Shown piece after piece: positions 7,033 through 15,492 of a stretch of DNA of 19,564 nucleotides. The position numbers were made by a program, and so were the translations under genes. The DNA comes from Candidatus Cloacimonadota bacterium (GTDB taxonomy: Bacteria; Cloacimonadota; Cloacimonadia; Cloacimonadales; TCS61), in assembly GCA_030668345.1 (NCBI GenBank), contig DAOUUD010000010.1, forward strand, positions 1 through 19,564, given 5' to 3'. The number at the start of each line of letters is the position of its first letter. The stretch's first letter is position 1. Below the pieces are notes generated by a model. That model had not been told where the DNA came from. It saw only the letters and a list, made by a program, of their open reading frames with translations, and did not search any database.

Positions 7033-10000
7033 CTATTTTAGTAGAAGCATTTTTTTTGTTAATGATTTGTCTCCGGTATTTAACTTATAAAAATAAACTC
7101 CTGATGTTACTAGTTGATTGTTTTCGTTAGTTCCATTCCAAATAACTTTGTATTCTCCCGTAGATTGTTTTTGGTTAATTAATGTTTTAACCAATTGACC
7201 TTTAATATTATAGATATGCAACTGAACATTATTGTCTTTTGCAATTTGGTATTTAATAACTGTTTCAGGATTGAAGGGATTGGGATAATTGTTTTCAAGC
7301 TTCGTAATTAAAGGAGAAGGAATTTCATTAGAAATAACCTCAACAATATTAAGTATAATAGGAATAATGATCTCAGGATTTTCAGGATCATTACTATAAA
7401 TAATGATTTGAGCATCATAAGTTCCGATCTCTAAATCTGTTGCATCGAACGTAACATCTATATTAACCGATGAATCAGGTAACACAGTTTCAGATTCCGG
7501 TGATATTGAAAGCCAATTTATTATTGGTGCTGTTGATTCAACAAGCGATAAACCTCCCTGCGGTATTCCATTGTGGTTATTCCCAGTTAGATCAAACCAG
7601 GGTTCATCACCATCGAAATTCCAGTAAGCATTTAATCCTTGTTCATTCCCGATCAATGTGATATTTTGTTGATTCTGAATCTCTTCCTGCGATCTGGGAT
7701 AATTCCAAATTCTTACTTCATCAATATATCCGTTAAAAAGTCCACGTGTTACACTCGAATATCTATGTCTTCCAATATCAATGTAATCAATAGATGAAGT
7801 ATAATTACCCCCTTGTAAATTCTCCGCTGAATTGACTAAATTGCCATCAATAAAAAATAAAATATTTTCCTCGGAAACAACTCCAGTGTAATGATGCCAT
7901 TCAAAATATGGCAATGATTGGGAGATTAAAGCTTGTCCGGAACTGTTATAAGCTCTAACAAAAAACCTTGCTTGGTCAATATTAGTCTCTGAATAGAGCA
8001 CAATTGTAGAACGGTTCTCTTCGGGAATATCATCTCTTTGCTCAAACAAAGGGTTGTAGGGAACAGATCCTCCACCTTGTCCTTGCATCCTTGCCCATAT
8101 TTCAATAGTAAAATATTCAGAGTTTATCACAACATCAGGAATACTAATATAATCATCTATTCCATCAAAACTTGCTGCCATTCCTGAACTGGAATTTCCT
8201 GCAATTTCTAAATCTATGTTTAAATTACTTCCACCGGTGTTATAGATTGTAAATACTTCTGTAGTTATTTCATCGGGAATCAGGTCAATATTGATTGAAT
8301 ATAAAGATAATGAAATTTCCGGAGGAAAAACACATTCTGCAATAAGAGAAATCTCTAATTCCGGTTCATCAGGGTCGTCGCTTATAATATATAATGTATC
8401 ACAAAGTGTGCCAGTTGAACTGGAATTAACTGTAATAATGATTTCCTGGCTTTCACCACCTTCCAAATTTATTGATGTGATATCAGGGTTGAAATAATTA
8501 GTATTAGTGTAAATGTCGGTAACATGAAGAATTACCGAACCTGTGTTATAGATTGTTAAAGGTAAAGATACAGGATACCCAGAATAAACTTCATAAAAAT
8601 GTATCTCATCAGTTGATACTGCAATGTTTGCAGATAATACTTCAATAGCAAAAGTATAATTTGAACTGTAATCATCAGCATTAATACTCAAATCAAAAAT
8701 AATATCATGTTGATCCGGACAAATAATTTCAACATCAAAGCTGTAGTTATCCGGACTTGTAGAGATAGAAGAAGGATATATATCTCCAAAATATTGAATA
8801 CTATCACTAATAGAAGAAAAAGAATCCGAAGTTAATAGAATTGCAGAAACATTAGTTGCTATATCAATCCCAACATTTCTCAAAGTAATACTTAGTTCAA
8901 TTGTTTCACCTGGATTTACAATTCCATCATTATTTCCAAGGCTATCATCGATTTCAAAGGAATCTAAAATAATAAAAGGACCTTGGCTGGGAACTGAAGG
9001 GGTTGTAAATAAAACTGCCATTTCATCTTCTAAAACTTTTGCAGCAGTTGGATATTGATTACTGTATGTATATTCCAACCCGATTATCCCAGTATGATCT
9101 TCTAAACCAATGGTTGCATATTCACCATGATTTGAAATTATTCCGTAATTACCCTGGTCAACGTTGTTTATTGTCTCATATTGATATAAAATTTTACTAT
9201 CTCCGGTTATTGTAGGGTAATGGTTTGAATTATATAATATAATCTGGAAAGTTTCCTCATCATTATTATAATCATTTAGCAGATGAGACCACTCAACAAT
9301 AAAAAAGTTTTGTGTTTGATCAAAAAAATAACAAACATTTCCGCTACCAATTATTAAATCATCCCAGAAAGGAGCAATTATCGGAGATGGACCAAGTGGA
9401 CCTGGTATACTCCAGTTCATAAAAGACATTTGCTCGGTACTCCCAGGAGATATCCAACCATTCGAACACACAGTTATTGAAGTATAATTTTTTCCGTAAA
9501 ATTTAAGTATAAAGGGTAAATCGATTTCTTCAATATCACCCATATCTCCATTATCGAACAAAGGGATAATAGTTCCTTGTCCACCGTAGTCCGGGTCAAT
9601 CTCAATCCAGGAATAATTTGGACAAAGATCGTAATTTATATCTCCATCATCATAGCAGTAATAACCATAACTATCTGGACCAAACGGGTCGGTTACAAAT
9701 ACTTCTCCAACTTCTAAAAGAAAACTGACCATATGGTCATATCCACTTGAATTATAGATTTGCAGGTCAAGGGAGAATTGAGTTCCGGGAATGATTTGAG
9801 CATCTGCTGAAACAATAAATCTATTTGTATTATTGGTTGCCTGACCTCCGGATAGAATGTTTCCAAAATAACCATCAGGGTCAATAATTGTGATTTGATT
9901 ATTAGAACTTGATAAAAAACCAGATACCTCATCAGAAGAAACAGAACCGATATTTTCAATGGTAACTATGAGTTCTGCCGTTTCTCCAGGATCTAAAATT

Positions 10001-12393
10001 CCATTATTTCCATCTAGAACAGTATATTCGATAGGCTGAAGATTTGCTCCTTCAATATCCAGATAGAGTTTATCATTCCATTCATTGTTATTAATATCCA
10101 GTATTGAAATATCGATTATTAATTCCGAACCACCTAAAACATTTGAATTAACAGAAAAATCAAAATCATCTGGAGAAAAAACTGAAGTACCAGCAGGAAT
10201 ATTGCCATAATATTCAGTATTATCCGTGATATTAATAAAATCATTATCCGAAGTTATTGATGCTATTATAGAATTCGCAGTAACAGAACCGAAGTTTTTT
10301 AAGCTAACATTTAATTCTATTTCTTCTCCGGGATTTATAATATTATCTCCATTACCGGAAGAACTTCCAAAATTATCGTCATCAATATCAATTTCAAAAA
10401 CATTTACAAAAACATCATTTTGCACAATATCGAAAATTCCTAAATGCGGGATATAATTATGCTTGGTTACTGTAAGATTTACTGCACCAGTGTTGTCTGC
10501 TTCAATTGGAAGATATATTTCACCGTTATCATCAGTATATCCTGTTGAAAATATCTCATCGTTTCCTTTTAAAATGGTAACCCATGCATTTTCAATAGGA
10601 ATTCCTGCACTTGTTAAAACCATTACTTCCAACAAATTAGAGCCGACAGGTATTTGGGAATCGTAGGTAACCAACATTGGTTCAGGAGAACCTGTCCATA
10701 TTTCCATACCGGGGTCGCCCATCAGGTTATTCCAATAGGAAAACTTATACACAGCATTGTATGGATTATTAGGGTAACAATTGAATAGATTTAATTTTCC
10801 TCGATTAAGAGCACCACCTAAATGATAGATATTATCTACAAAAATTCCATAATAAATACCTGCATCAACACAATTATTAAAACAAGTATTTGTGTCGGGA
10901 GTTGCTGTGCCAATTGCAGCAATTGCTCCTTTTGGATTGCCTGGTGAACCAACTTTTAAGAATCGTTCGGTTCTCGAGTCATAGGTTCCTTCAAAATCCC
11001 CCACGCTACAAGTTAATAACACAGCCACAGGAAGCATGAAACCATTATTCAAATTACTAATTTCATCGAGACCCCATCCACTCATACCATAATATCCACG
11101 ATAATTAAAATAACTGACACCTTCGTTGAATCCATTACTCATTTGGGAAACCCAGGGAGCTGAATAGACCTCTGTAAATGAAAAATTATCTGAATATTGA
11201 TTAATCATTTCTTTAATACTAATTTTTGTATCTACGCAAGATTGTCCTGAAATAGTCGGATCACCAACTAATAAGGTTTTATTATACCAGTTAGTATTTC
11301 CTAAATAAGGTTCTTTCTCATAATGTAAAATTTTGTAAATTATGGTTTGAAGCTCAAATATTGAATTAAAAGATAAGCGACCGACAAAAGCATCAGCTAA
11401 AATATCATTCCCTTCTAGAAGCACATAATAATGATCTCCTTCACCGCCATCAATATGACCTGTAGGTATAGAAAAATTTCCTCCTGCATCACCCACTAAG
11501 CAAATAAATTCCGGGGGATTTTCCCAAGTATCATAAGCATTTTGAATATAATCTTTAATGGAATTAAGAGTTGTTCCAGTTTGGGAAGTATTAGCTGCTA
11601 CTATATGAAATCCTTTTTGGTGTTTCCACTCTATCAAATTCTGCAAAGCTGATTCGACTTGAGGATCGTCAGGATATATAAAAAGATAATTTGGTTGATG
11701 GAATTCATCTTGTCTTTTTGATTCTGAATCATAATTTAATAGTAATGATTTATAGGTGGATTCAAATGACTTTGAATTCGGTTTATCGTTTGTTTTTACA
11801 TTAATTCCACCTGAACCCTCACAATTTACAACTAATTCAACATCCTTGTAAATGGTTAATTCCCTGGTTCTGGGATCATACTGAAAGGGATTTACTGTTA
11901 CATTAACCACCCTCAAGTCACGCATAATCGCAGGTTCTCCAACCTCCACAATATTTCTTGGAAAAACCTCATCTCCTGAATAGAACAATTCATCAATTGT
12001 GAATTCATTTCTGTTAGGTTGGCTTTCTGATAATAATTCCTGTTGAGGATAAACCAGGATGTCTGAAAGAACTTCTTTCCTATAGCTTATCATTTCAACA
12101 GAAATAGCTCCCTCATTCGGCAAAGCAATTAACCTGGTAAATGTTGGAAGTTCAGGTTTGCCGAATTCTAACAATTCTCCTTCGTTCCAATATGATATCT
12201 TCTGAAAGTTCTTTCCTGATTCTGAAATATTTTCTGTTTCATACTCGCCTAAAGAAAAATGAATTTCTGTTGTCTTAAGATCGCTGTATTGGTTTTCAAA
12301 TAAAGGTTTATGAGCATTATCAAGAATCTCGACTCTTATGGAAAAAAGGGTTATACTAATAAATATTAATATTAAAATTACTAATTTTTTCAT
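7033..12393 (-). CDS. Gingipain-like C25 peptidase-family surface protein with LamG and sorting tail
   Basis: Secreted 1786-residue multidomain protein. In order: signal peptide (about 1-18); C25-type propeptide (about 20-225); C25 domain (about 234-565), with IPTGHIDGGEGDHYY, the DAFVGR motif and Cys462 in LLTCSVGDF matching the gingipain nucleophile region; an Ig-like domain after the protease domain; two CARDB/NPGE-type beta domains from about 673 and 790; a Cys-containing beta domain (about 895-1140) with SNGWISPGS and IIAPFWDD; a third NPGE domain from about 1149; HYDIN/ASPM-like domains (about 1255-1690), the last interrupted by a LamG domain at about 1402-1617; and a C-terminal NYPNPFNPET sorting/FlgD-like tail from about 1700 to KMLLLK. 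The catalytic His motif GHG is replaced by G-Y-Y-G (Tyr434-Tyr435), so activity is doubtful. The start ATG is preceded only by a weak AGAGAAA. Family firm; function as protease, adhesin or both unresolved. Confidence 0.9.
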   Translation of the reverse strand: MKKLVILILIFISITLFSIRVEILDNAHKPLFENQYSDLKTTEIHFSLGEYETENISESGKNFQKISYWNEGELLEFGKPELPTFTRLIALPNEGAISVEMISYRKEVLSDILVYPQQELLSESQPNRNEFTIDELFYSGDEVFPRNIVEVGEPAIMRDLRVVNVTVNPFQYDPRTRELTIYKDVELVVNCEGSGGINVKTNDKPNSKSFESTYKSLLLNYDSESKRQDEFHQPNYLFIYPDDPQVESALQNLIEWKHQKGFHIVAANTSQTGTTLNSIKDYIQNAYDTWENPPEFICLVGDAGGNFSIPTGHIDGGEGDHYYVLLEGNDILADAFVGRLSFNSIFELQTIIYKILHYEKEPYLGNTNWYNKTLLVGDPTISGQSCVDTKISIKEMINQYSDNFSFTEVYSAPWVSQMSNGFNEGVSYFNYRGYYGMSGWGLDEISNLNNGFMLPVAVLLTCSVGDFEGTYDSRTERFLKVGSPGNPKGAIAAIGTATPDTNTCFNNCVDAGIYYGIFVDNIYHLGGALNRGKLNLFNCYPNNPYNAVYKFSYWNNLMGDPGMEIWTGSPEPMLVTYDSQIPVGSNLLEVMVLTSAGIPIENAWVTILKGNDEIFSTGYTDDNGEIYLPIEADNTGAVNLTVTKHNYIPHLGIFDIVQNDVFVNVFEIDIDDDNFGSSSGNGDNIINPGEEIELNVSLKNFGSVTANSIIASITSDNDFINITDNTEYYGNIPAGTSVFSPDDFDFSVNSNVLGGSELIIDISILDINNNEWNDKLYLDIEGANLQPIEYTVLDGNNGILDPGETAELIVTIENIGSVSSDEVSGFLSSSNNQITIIDPDGYFGNILSGGQATNNTNRFIVSADAQIIPGTQFSLDLQIYNSSGYDHMVSFLLEVGEVFVTDPFGPDSYGYYCYDDGDINYDLCPNYSWIEIDPDYGGQGTIIPLFDNGDMGDIEEIDLPFILKFYGKNYTSITVCSNGWISPGSTEQMSFMNWSIPGPLGPSPIIAPFWDDLIIGSGNVCYFFDQTQNFFIVEWSHLLNDYNNDEETFQIILYNSNHYPTITGDSKILYQYETINNVDQGNYGIISNHGEYATIGLEDHTGIIGLEYTYSNQYPTAAKVLEDEMAVLFTTPSVPSQGPFIILDSFEIDDSLGNNDGIVNPGETIELSITLRNVGIDIATNVSAILLTSDSFSSISDSIQYFGDIYPSSISTSPDNYSFDVEIICPDQHDIIFDLSINADDYSSNYTFAIEVLSANIAVSTDEIHFYEVYSGYPVSLPLTIYNTGSVILHVTDIYTNTNYFNPDITSINLEGGESQEIIITVNSSSTGTLCDTLYIISDDPDEPELEISLIAECVFPPEISLSLYSINIDLIPDEITTEVFTIYNTGGSNLNIDLEIAGNSSSGMAASFDGIDDYISIPDVVINSEYFTIEIWARMQGQGGGSVPYNPLFEQRDDIPEENRSTIVLYSETNIDQARFFVRAYNSSGQALISQSLPYFEWHHYTGVVSEENILFFIDGNLVNSAENLQGGNYTSSIDYIDIGRHRYSSVTRGLFNGYIDEVRIWNYPRSQEEIQNQQNITLIGNEQGLNAYWNFDGDEPWFDLTGNNHNGIPQGGLSLVESTAPIINWLSISPESETVLPDSSVNIDVTFDATDLEIGTYDAQIIIYSNDPENPEIIIPIILNIVEVISNEIPSPLITKLENNYPNPFNPETVIKYQIAKDNNVQLHIYNIKGQLVKTLINQKQSTGEYKVIWNGTNENNQLVTSGVYFYKLNTGDKSLTKKMLLLK

Positions 12394-12466
12394 TTTTTCT
12401 CTAAAATAATCAGATAAATTTCAGAGATTATTAAAACCCTGTTAAATCATTTTAAAATTCCATATC

Positions 12467-12504
12467 AAAACCAGCCTGGAGAAATTATTGTTCAAGCTGG
12501 TTTT
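12467..12504 (-). terminator. Inverted repeat after the lamin-tail protein gene, probable terminator
   Basis: AAAACCAGC at 12467-12475 is exactly repeated in inverted form at 12496-12504. With one mismatch and one wobble the stem extends inward to leave a loop of about ten bases. It lies 14 bases after the stop of the leftward gene at 12519 and about 75 bases before the C25 start. The T tract is only four bases, so termination may be partial and C25 could still receive read-through. Confidence 0.6.
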
Positions 12505-12518
12505 GTCTTGTTTCAGTT

Positions 12519-14240
12519 TTATTTGAGAAGCAACATCTTCCTGCTTTTCTCAAAGTCACCTACTTTCAAACTATAGAAATATATTCCCGATGCCACAGGT
12601 TTTCCATTATCATCTTTACCATTCCAAATAATTGAAGATTGATTATTGAATATTGAATATTCTCGGATTTTCTGCCCTTTCAAGTTATAGATTATCAATT
12701 CGGCGTCTTCGGTGTTTTCAGTATTTAATTCAAAAGAGATCGTGGTAGAAGGATTAAAGGGATTGGGGTAATTGTATAATTGGATTTTACTTGCAGAAAC
12801 TTGATCATCCACTCCAACTCCTATTAGATCAATATCATCATCGTCACGGGGTTCAAGTTTAAAAGCACTATAGGTAAAATCAGTAACACCGGTGATAGAA
12901 TAGATAAAGTCATCTAAAACTGGAACATAAGTATAATCACCCAGATGTCCAACAATACATGGACCACTACCATCATCTATTTCCCATTCACCGTTGCCCA
13001 GGTCTTCGTTAGTAACGGTTACATCCTGAACTTTTACAAGTACACTTTCGTAATCCTCGGAAGAAGCAAGAGCAGATGTGGAGATAATAACAGGGGCAGG
13101 AATGTCTGCCGTTCCAAGAATAGTCATATTAATGATATCTGTGATCTCGGTTTTATCGAAATATTCATCTACCATGCCGGAAATGACGATTTCGTCACCA
13201 ATTTCAACTGATTGTAGGGGATAGATTACTATTCCGTTCCAAGCTCCCGGACCATCCTGAATGAAGAAATAATATTCAAAAATAGCTGTAACAACTCCTG
13301 TAGTTTCTACTAATTCACCAACATGGGGTGACGGGCCTGTAGGGGAATATTGGATCTCATAGATCGTGTAGGGTGTAACAGGGATTGGCTCAATTATAGA
13401 GAAAGGACCATCACTTTGATCCATCGGATCACCATCAATTGCATCGGAAATAATAATTGCATACCCGTCACTGATAGTGTGATCGGTCGGGATGTTCCAT
13501 TCCCATGAACCATCATTTTCGGTGGAAGCAACCAGCACTTCGCGAGTTCGGTCCCAGAGCATTCCAAGTTCGATCTTCACGTTTTCATCAAAATTGATAG
13601 ATGTCCAGGTAATTGGATGAGTAGAACCCTGTTCCCATTGTTCTCCACCGTTTGGACTGACAACGATGATCGTGGGCTCAGGAGTTCCTCCGATAGTCTG
13701 GCCATTATTCAGGTTTCCGGGAGTTTCTAGTGCAGGTTCCTGCCATATAAAATCAGCATAAACAGATCCTGATCCAAACAGTTGAAGAGACTCTCCGATC
13801 TCTCCCGGTTCACTAACGCCAATATCGATAGAAGTAACGCCATTTGCAGGTCCACCAATAGCGGTAAAAGTTCCTTCATAACTCAGGAACTGTCCGGGAA
13901 TGAGTGTACCCTGGTAGTCGATAGCAATACCATCTGGAGATCCATTTTGGATGCCACCTTCCGGGAATTCATAATAGTAAAGAGTAAAATTCTCACTGCT
14001 AGTTCCGGTAATAAACAGATCTAAGGTTTTTGAATTGTAACTAGCCCCTCCATTGCCGTTATACAGGGTGATCGTAAAATCGCTTAATGTATAACTTCCT
14101 GCATCTTCGAGAACTATTTCGAGAAATTCTCCTACATCTGTACTGACATTGTCGTAATGAAATTCATTCAGCCAGATATTTTGTGCTGATAATGAAATTG
14201 CTAATGAAAATAAGATAAATATGACATTGATTTGCTTCAT
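12519..14240 (-). CDS. Secreted lamin-tail / KNH / OB-fold protein with FlgD-like sorting tail
   Basis: 573-residue exported protein of unknown role. A signal peptide ends near residue 19 (...SLSA/QN). Residues 20-180 resemble a lamin-tail (LTD) domain, beginning IWLNEFHYDN and continuing GEFLEIV. Residues about 193-285 resemble a Kre9/KNH-type beta domain (SPNGGEQWEQGSTHPITWTS). Residues about 290-472 look like the OB-fold domain found in extracellular nucleases (VGELVETTGVVTAI, FFIQDG, GDEIVISGMVDEY, LVKVQDVTV, IDDGSG). A NYPNPFNPSTT sorting tail runs from about 490 to the end. No nuclease or other catalytic domain is visible. GGAGG at 14246-14250 sits five bases before the ATG. It lies 17 bases after the DUF6765 gene, so the two are likely co-transcribed. 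Its terminal KMLLLK matches the C25 protein. Domain names are by eye and not searched. Confidence 0.82.
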   Translation of the reverse strand: MKQINVIFILFSLAISLSAQNIWLNEFHYDNVSTDVGEFLEIVLEDAGSYTLSDFTITLYNGNGGASYNSKTLDLFITGTSSENFTLYYYEFPEGGIQNGSPDGIAIDYQGTLIPGQFLSYEGTFTAIGGPANGVTSIDIGVSEPGEIGESLQLFGSGSVYADFIWQEPALETPGNLNNGQTIGGTPEPTIIVVSPNGGEQWEQGSTHPITWTSINFDENVKIELGMLWDRTREVLVASTENDGSWEWNIPTDHTISDGYAIIISDAIDGDPMDQSDGPFSIIEPIPVTPYTIYEIQYSPTGPSPHVGELVETTGVVTAIFEYYFFIQDGPGAWNGIVIYPLQSVEIGDEIVISGMVDEYFDKTEITDIINMTILGTADIPAPVIISTSALASSEDYESVLVKVQDVTVTNEDLGNGEWEIDDGSGPCIVGHLGDYTYVPVLDDFIYSITGVTDFTYSAFKLEPRDDDDIDLIGVGVDDQVSASKIQLYNYPNPFNPSTTISFELNTENTEDAELIIYNLKGQKIREYSIFNNQSSIIWNGKDDNGKPVASGIYFYSLKVGDFEKSRKMLLLK

Positions 14241-14245
14241 TTTTT

Positions 14246-14250
14246 CCTCC
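14246..14250 (-). promoter_or_regulatory. Strong Shine-Dalgarno for the lamin-tail protein
   Basis: Read on the - strand this is GGAGG, five bases before the ATG at 14240. It lies in the 17-base gap after the DUF6765 stop codon, supporting independent, efficient translation of the second gene of the pair. Confidence 0.75.
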
Positions 14251-14257
14251 TAATATT

Positions 14258-15259
14258 TTACCATTCTTTGATCTCTATCTGTCTAAGAATTGGTTCAAGT
14301 TTTGTGGTAGCAATTCGCTGATATTCCTTAATTGCTTCCTGGAACCTGAACCAGTGAGAATGCTTATAATTTTTTTTAAAACTTAATTTGTCCTTAATAG
14401 GATCAAATTTGTATTTTTTATCATCCAGGAAATTGATATCTTCCTTAATCGATTTTTCAAACCAGGAATTGGGATCGTATTTTCCATCCGTACCGAAATC
14501 TGCCAACAGTTCTTTGTATTTTTCGATCCTAACTTTTTTTTGTTTTGGATAAAGATTAATCTGAGATTCTTTAATAGGTTCACTTATAATATCCGAAATA
14601 TTTTTTTTAACTTTTGACCATTCAGGTGGATTAGTTGTATACATGAGATAATTCGTGTATAATTTATTGGCAGCCAGCAAGACGCGATCGATATTATTGA
14701 CTTCTTTATTTTCATCTATCAGACGAGGGTCGTGCCATAACAAATTTGGAATATCCGGTTTGAATCCTGCGTCGGCATGACCGATATTTGGAGTAAGTGT
14801 TTGCCATACACCTTTCATAGCATTGATCTCATCGAAGGTTCCTACAAAATTTTGATGAGCTAATGTATCGGCTAACATATGTGAGGCTATACCAAGAGTG
14901 TAGAGATTTTCATTTTTTGTAGTATCAAAAAATATCTCCTGGGCATGATTACTGGAAGGTGTGGTCATCAAAAGGTGCATTTTTCCATCTCTGCGGCGTG
15001 CTTTGGCACTGGTGGGATCTCCCGGCAGGAAGTGGAAAAGCAGGTAAACACGCATTAGTTTCTTTTTGGGTTTTGTTATATCCATAGTCTGGGAGAAATA
15101 GTTCTCGTAAAATGAACCATCGGGAATCTCGATCTTGAACCTGGTTTTGTTATCATCTACAAACTGCGACGAATAGGCAATTATCTCTGCTTCATCGGAA
15201 TCAAATCCTGCTTCCAGAGCTATATATTTTGTAAGATAGTAATGAAATTCAATATTCAT
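14258..15259 (-). CDS. DUF6765 family protein, His/Asp-rich, possible metal-dependent hydrolase fold
   Basis: 333 residues from the ATG at 15259. This ATG is preferred over the in-frame TTG at 15265 because GGAG at 15267-15270 is seven bases from the ATG but only one from the TTG. No signal peptide or membrane segment is seen, so it is probably cytoplasmic. The N-terminus (IEFHYYLTKYIALEAGF, then AYSSQFVDDN) matches my memory of DUF6765. Conserved-looking polar residues suggest a metal site: His6, Asp35/Asp36, His76, His105, HMLADTLAHQNFVG (His127, Asp131, His135) and GHADAG (His161, Asp163). This H...D...H pattern on apparent helices recalls zinc-dependent phospholipase C / S1-P1 nuclease folds; that link is inference. 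A candidate promoter lies upstream, and the next gene follows by 17 bases. No function is known to me. Confidence 0.75.
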   Translation of the reverse strand: MNIEFHYYLTKYIALEAGFDSDEAEIIAYSSQFVDDNKTRFKIEIPDGSFYENYFSQTMDITKPKKKLMRVYLLFHFLPGDPTSAKARRRDGKMHLLMTTPSSNHAQEIFFDTTKNENLYTLGIASHMLADTLAHQNFVGTFDEINAMKGVWQTLTPNIGHADAGFKPDIPNLLWHDPRLIDENKEVNNIDRVLLAANKLYTNYLMYTTNPPEWSKVKKNISDIISEPIKESQINLYPKQKKVRIEKYKELLADFGTDGKYDPNSWFEKSIKEDINFLDDKKYKFDPIKDKLSFKKNYKHSHWFRFQEAIKEYQRIATTKLEPILRQIEIKEW

Positions 15260-15333
15260 TCTCAAACTCCAATTTTTAGAAAAAGAAAATACAACTTCTT
15301 ATAATAAAATAAAATAAATCCATCCCTAAGTAT

Positions 15334-15361
15334 ATTTTATGAAATATTTCCAGTGTGTCAA
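15334..15361 (-). promoter_or_regulatory. Candidate sigma70-type promoter for the DUF6765-lamin-tail unit
   Basis: On the - strand, TTGACA (15356-15361) and TAAAAT (15334-15339) are separated by 16 bases. They lie in the gap between the glyA terminator and the DUF6765 start, with a predicted leader of about 65-70 bases. The -35 is a perfect match and the -10 is five of six. AT-rich DNA gives chance matches, so this is a candidate only. Confidence 0.5.
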
Positions 15362-15461
15362 CAAAATTATCGAATACAGAAAAAAGATGAGTGGAATATG
15401 TTAGCAGATAGTTTAAATTACATTTTGAACTTAGATAAACAAGTGTGAAAAATGATAAAAA

Positions 15462-15487
15462 AAAGCCCACCTTATTCGGCAGGCTTT
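15462..15487 (-). terminator. Intrinsic terminator of the rpiB-glyA unit
   Basis: On the - strand, AAAGCCTGCC pairs with GGTGGGCTTT (two G-T wobbles, ten base pairs) around a six-base loop, and a run of eight or more T follows. It begins six bases after the glyA stop codon. This is one of the clearest terminators in the window. Confidence 0.9.
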
Positions 15488-15492
15488 AACGA

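Noticed and set aside
9714..9959. Alternative-frame reading frame within the C25 gene, considered as a sign of a frameshift
   Set aside because: The main frame is continuous through this stretch and gives a coherent NPGE-type domain, so no frameshift is needed.
7033..12393. Possible DNA repeat array or CRISPR in the long C25 gene
   Set aside because: The repetition is at protein-domain level (NPGE-type and HYDIN-like repeats) with diverged DNA. There are no identical short repeats with regular spacers.
15266..15461. Searched the gap between glyA and DUF6765 for a riboswitch or small RNA
   Set aside because: Apart from the terminator and candidate promoter I see only AT-rich sequence with no convincing structured element.
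15276..15470. Small leftward reading frame of 64 residues between glyA and DUF6765
   Set aside because: It begins inside the glyA terminator stem, has no ribosome site, is mostly Phe/Leu/Tyr as expected of AT-rich non-coding DNA, and overlaps the candidate promoter.
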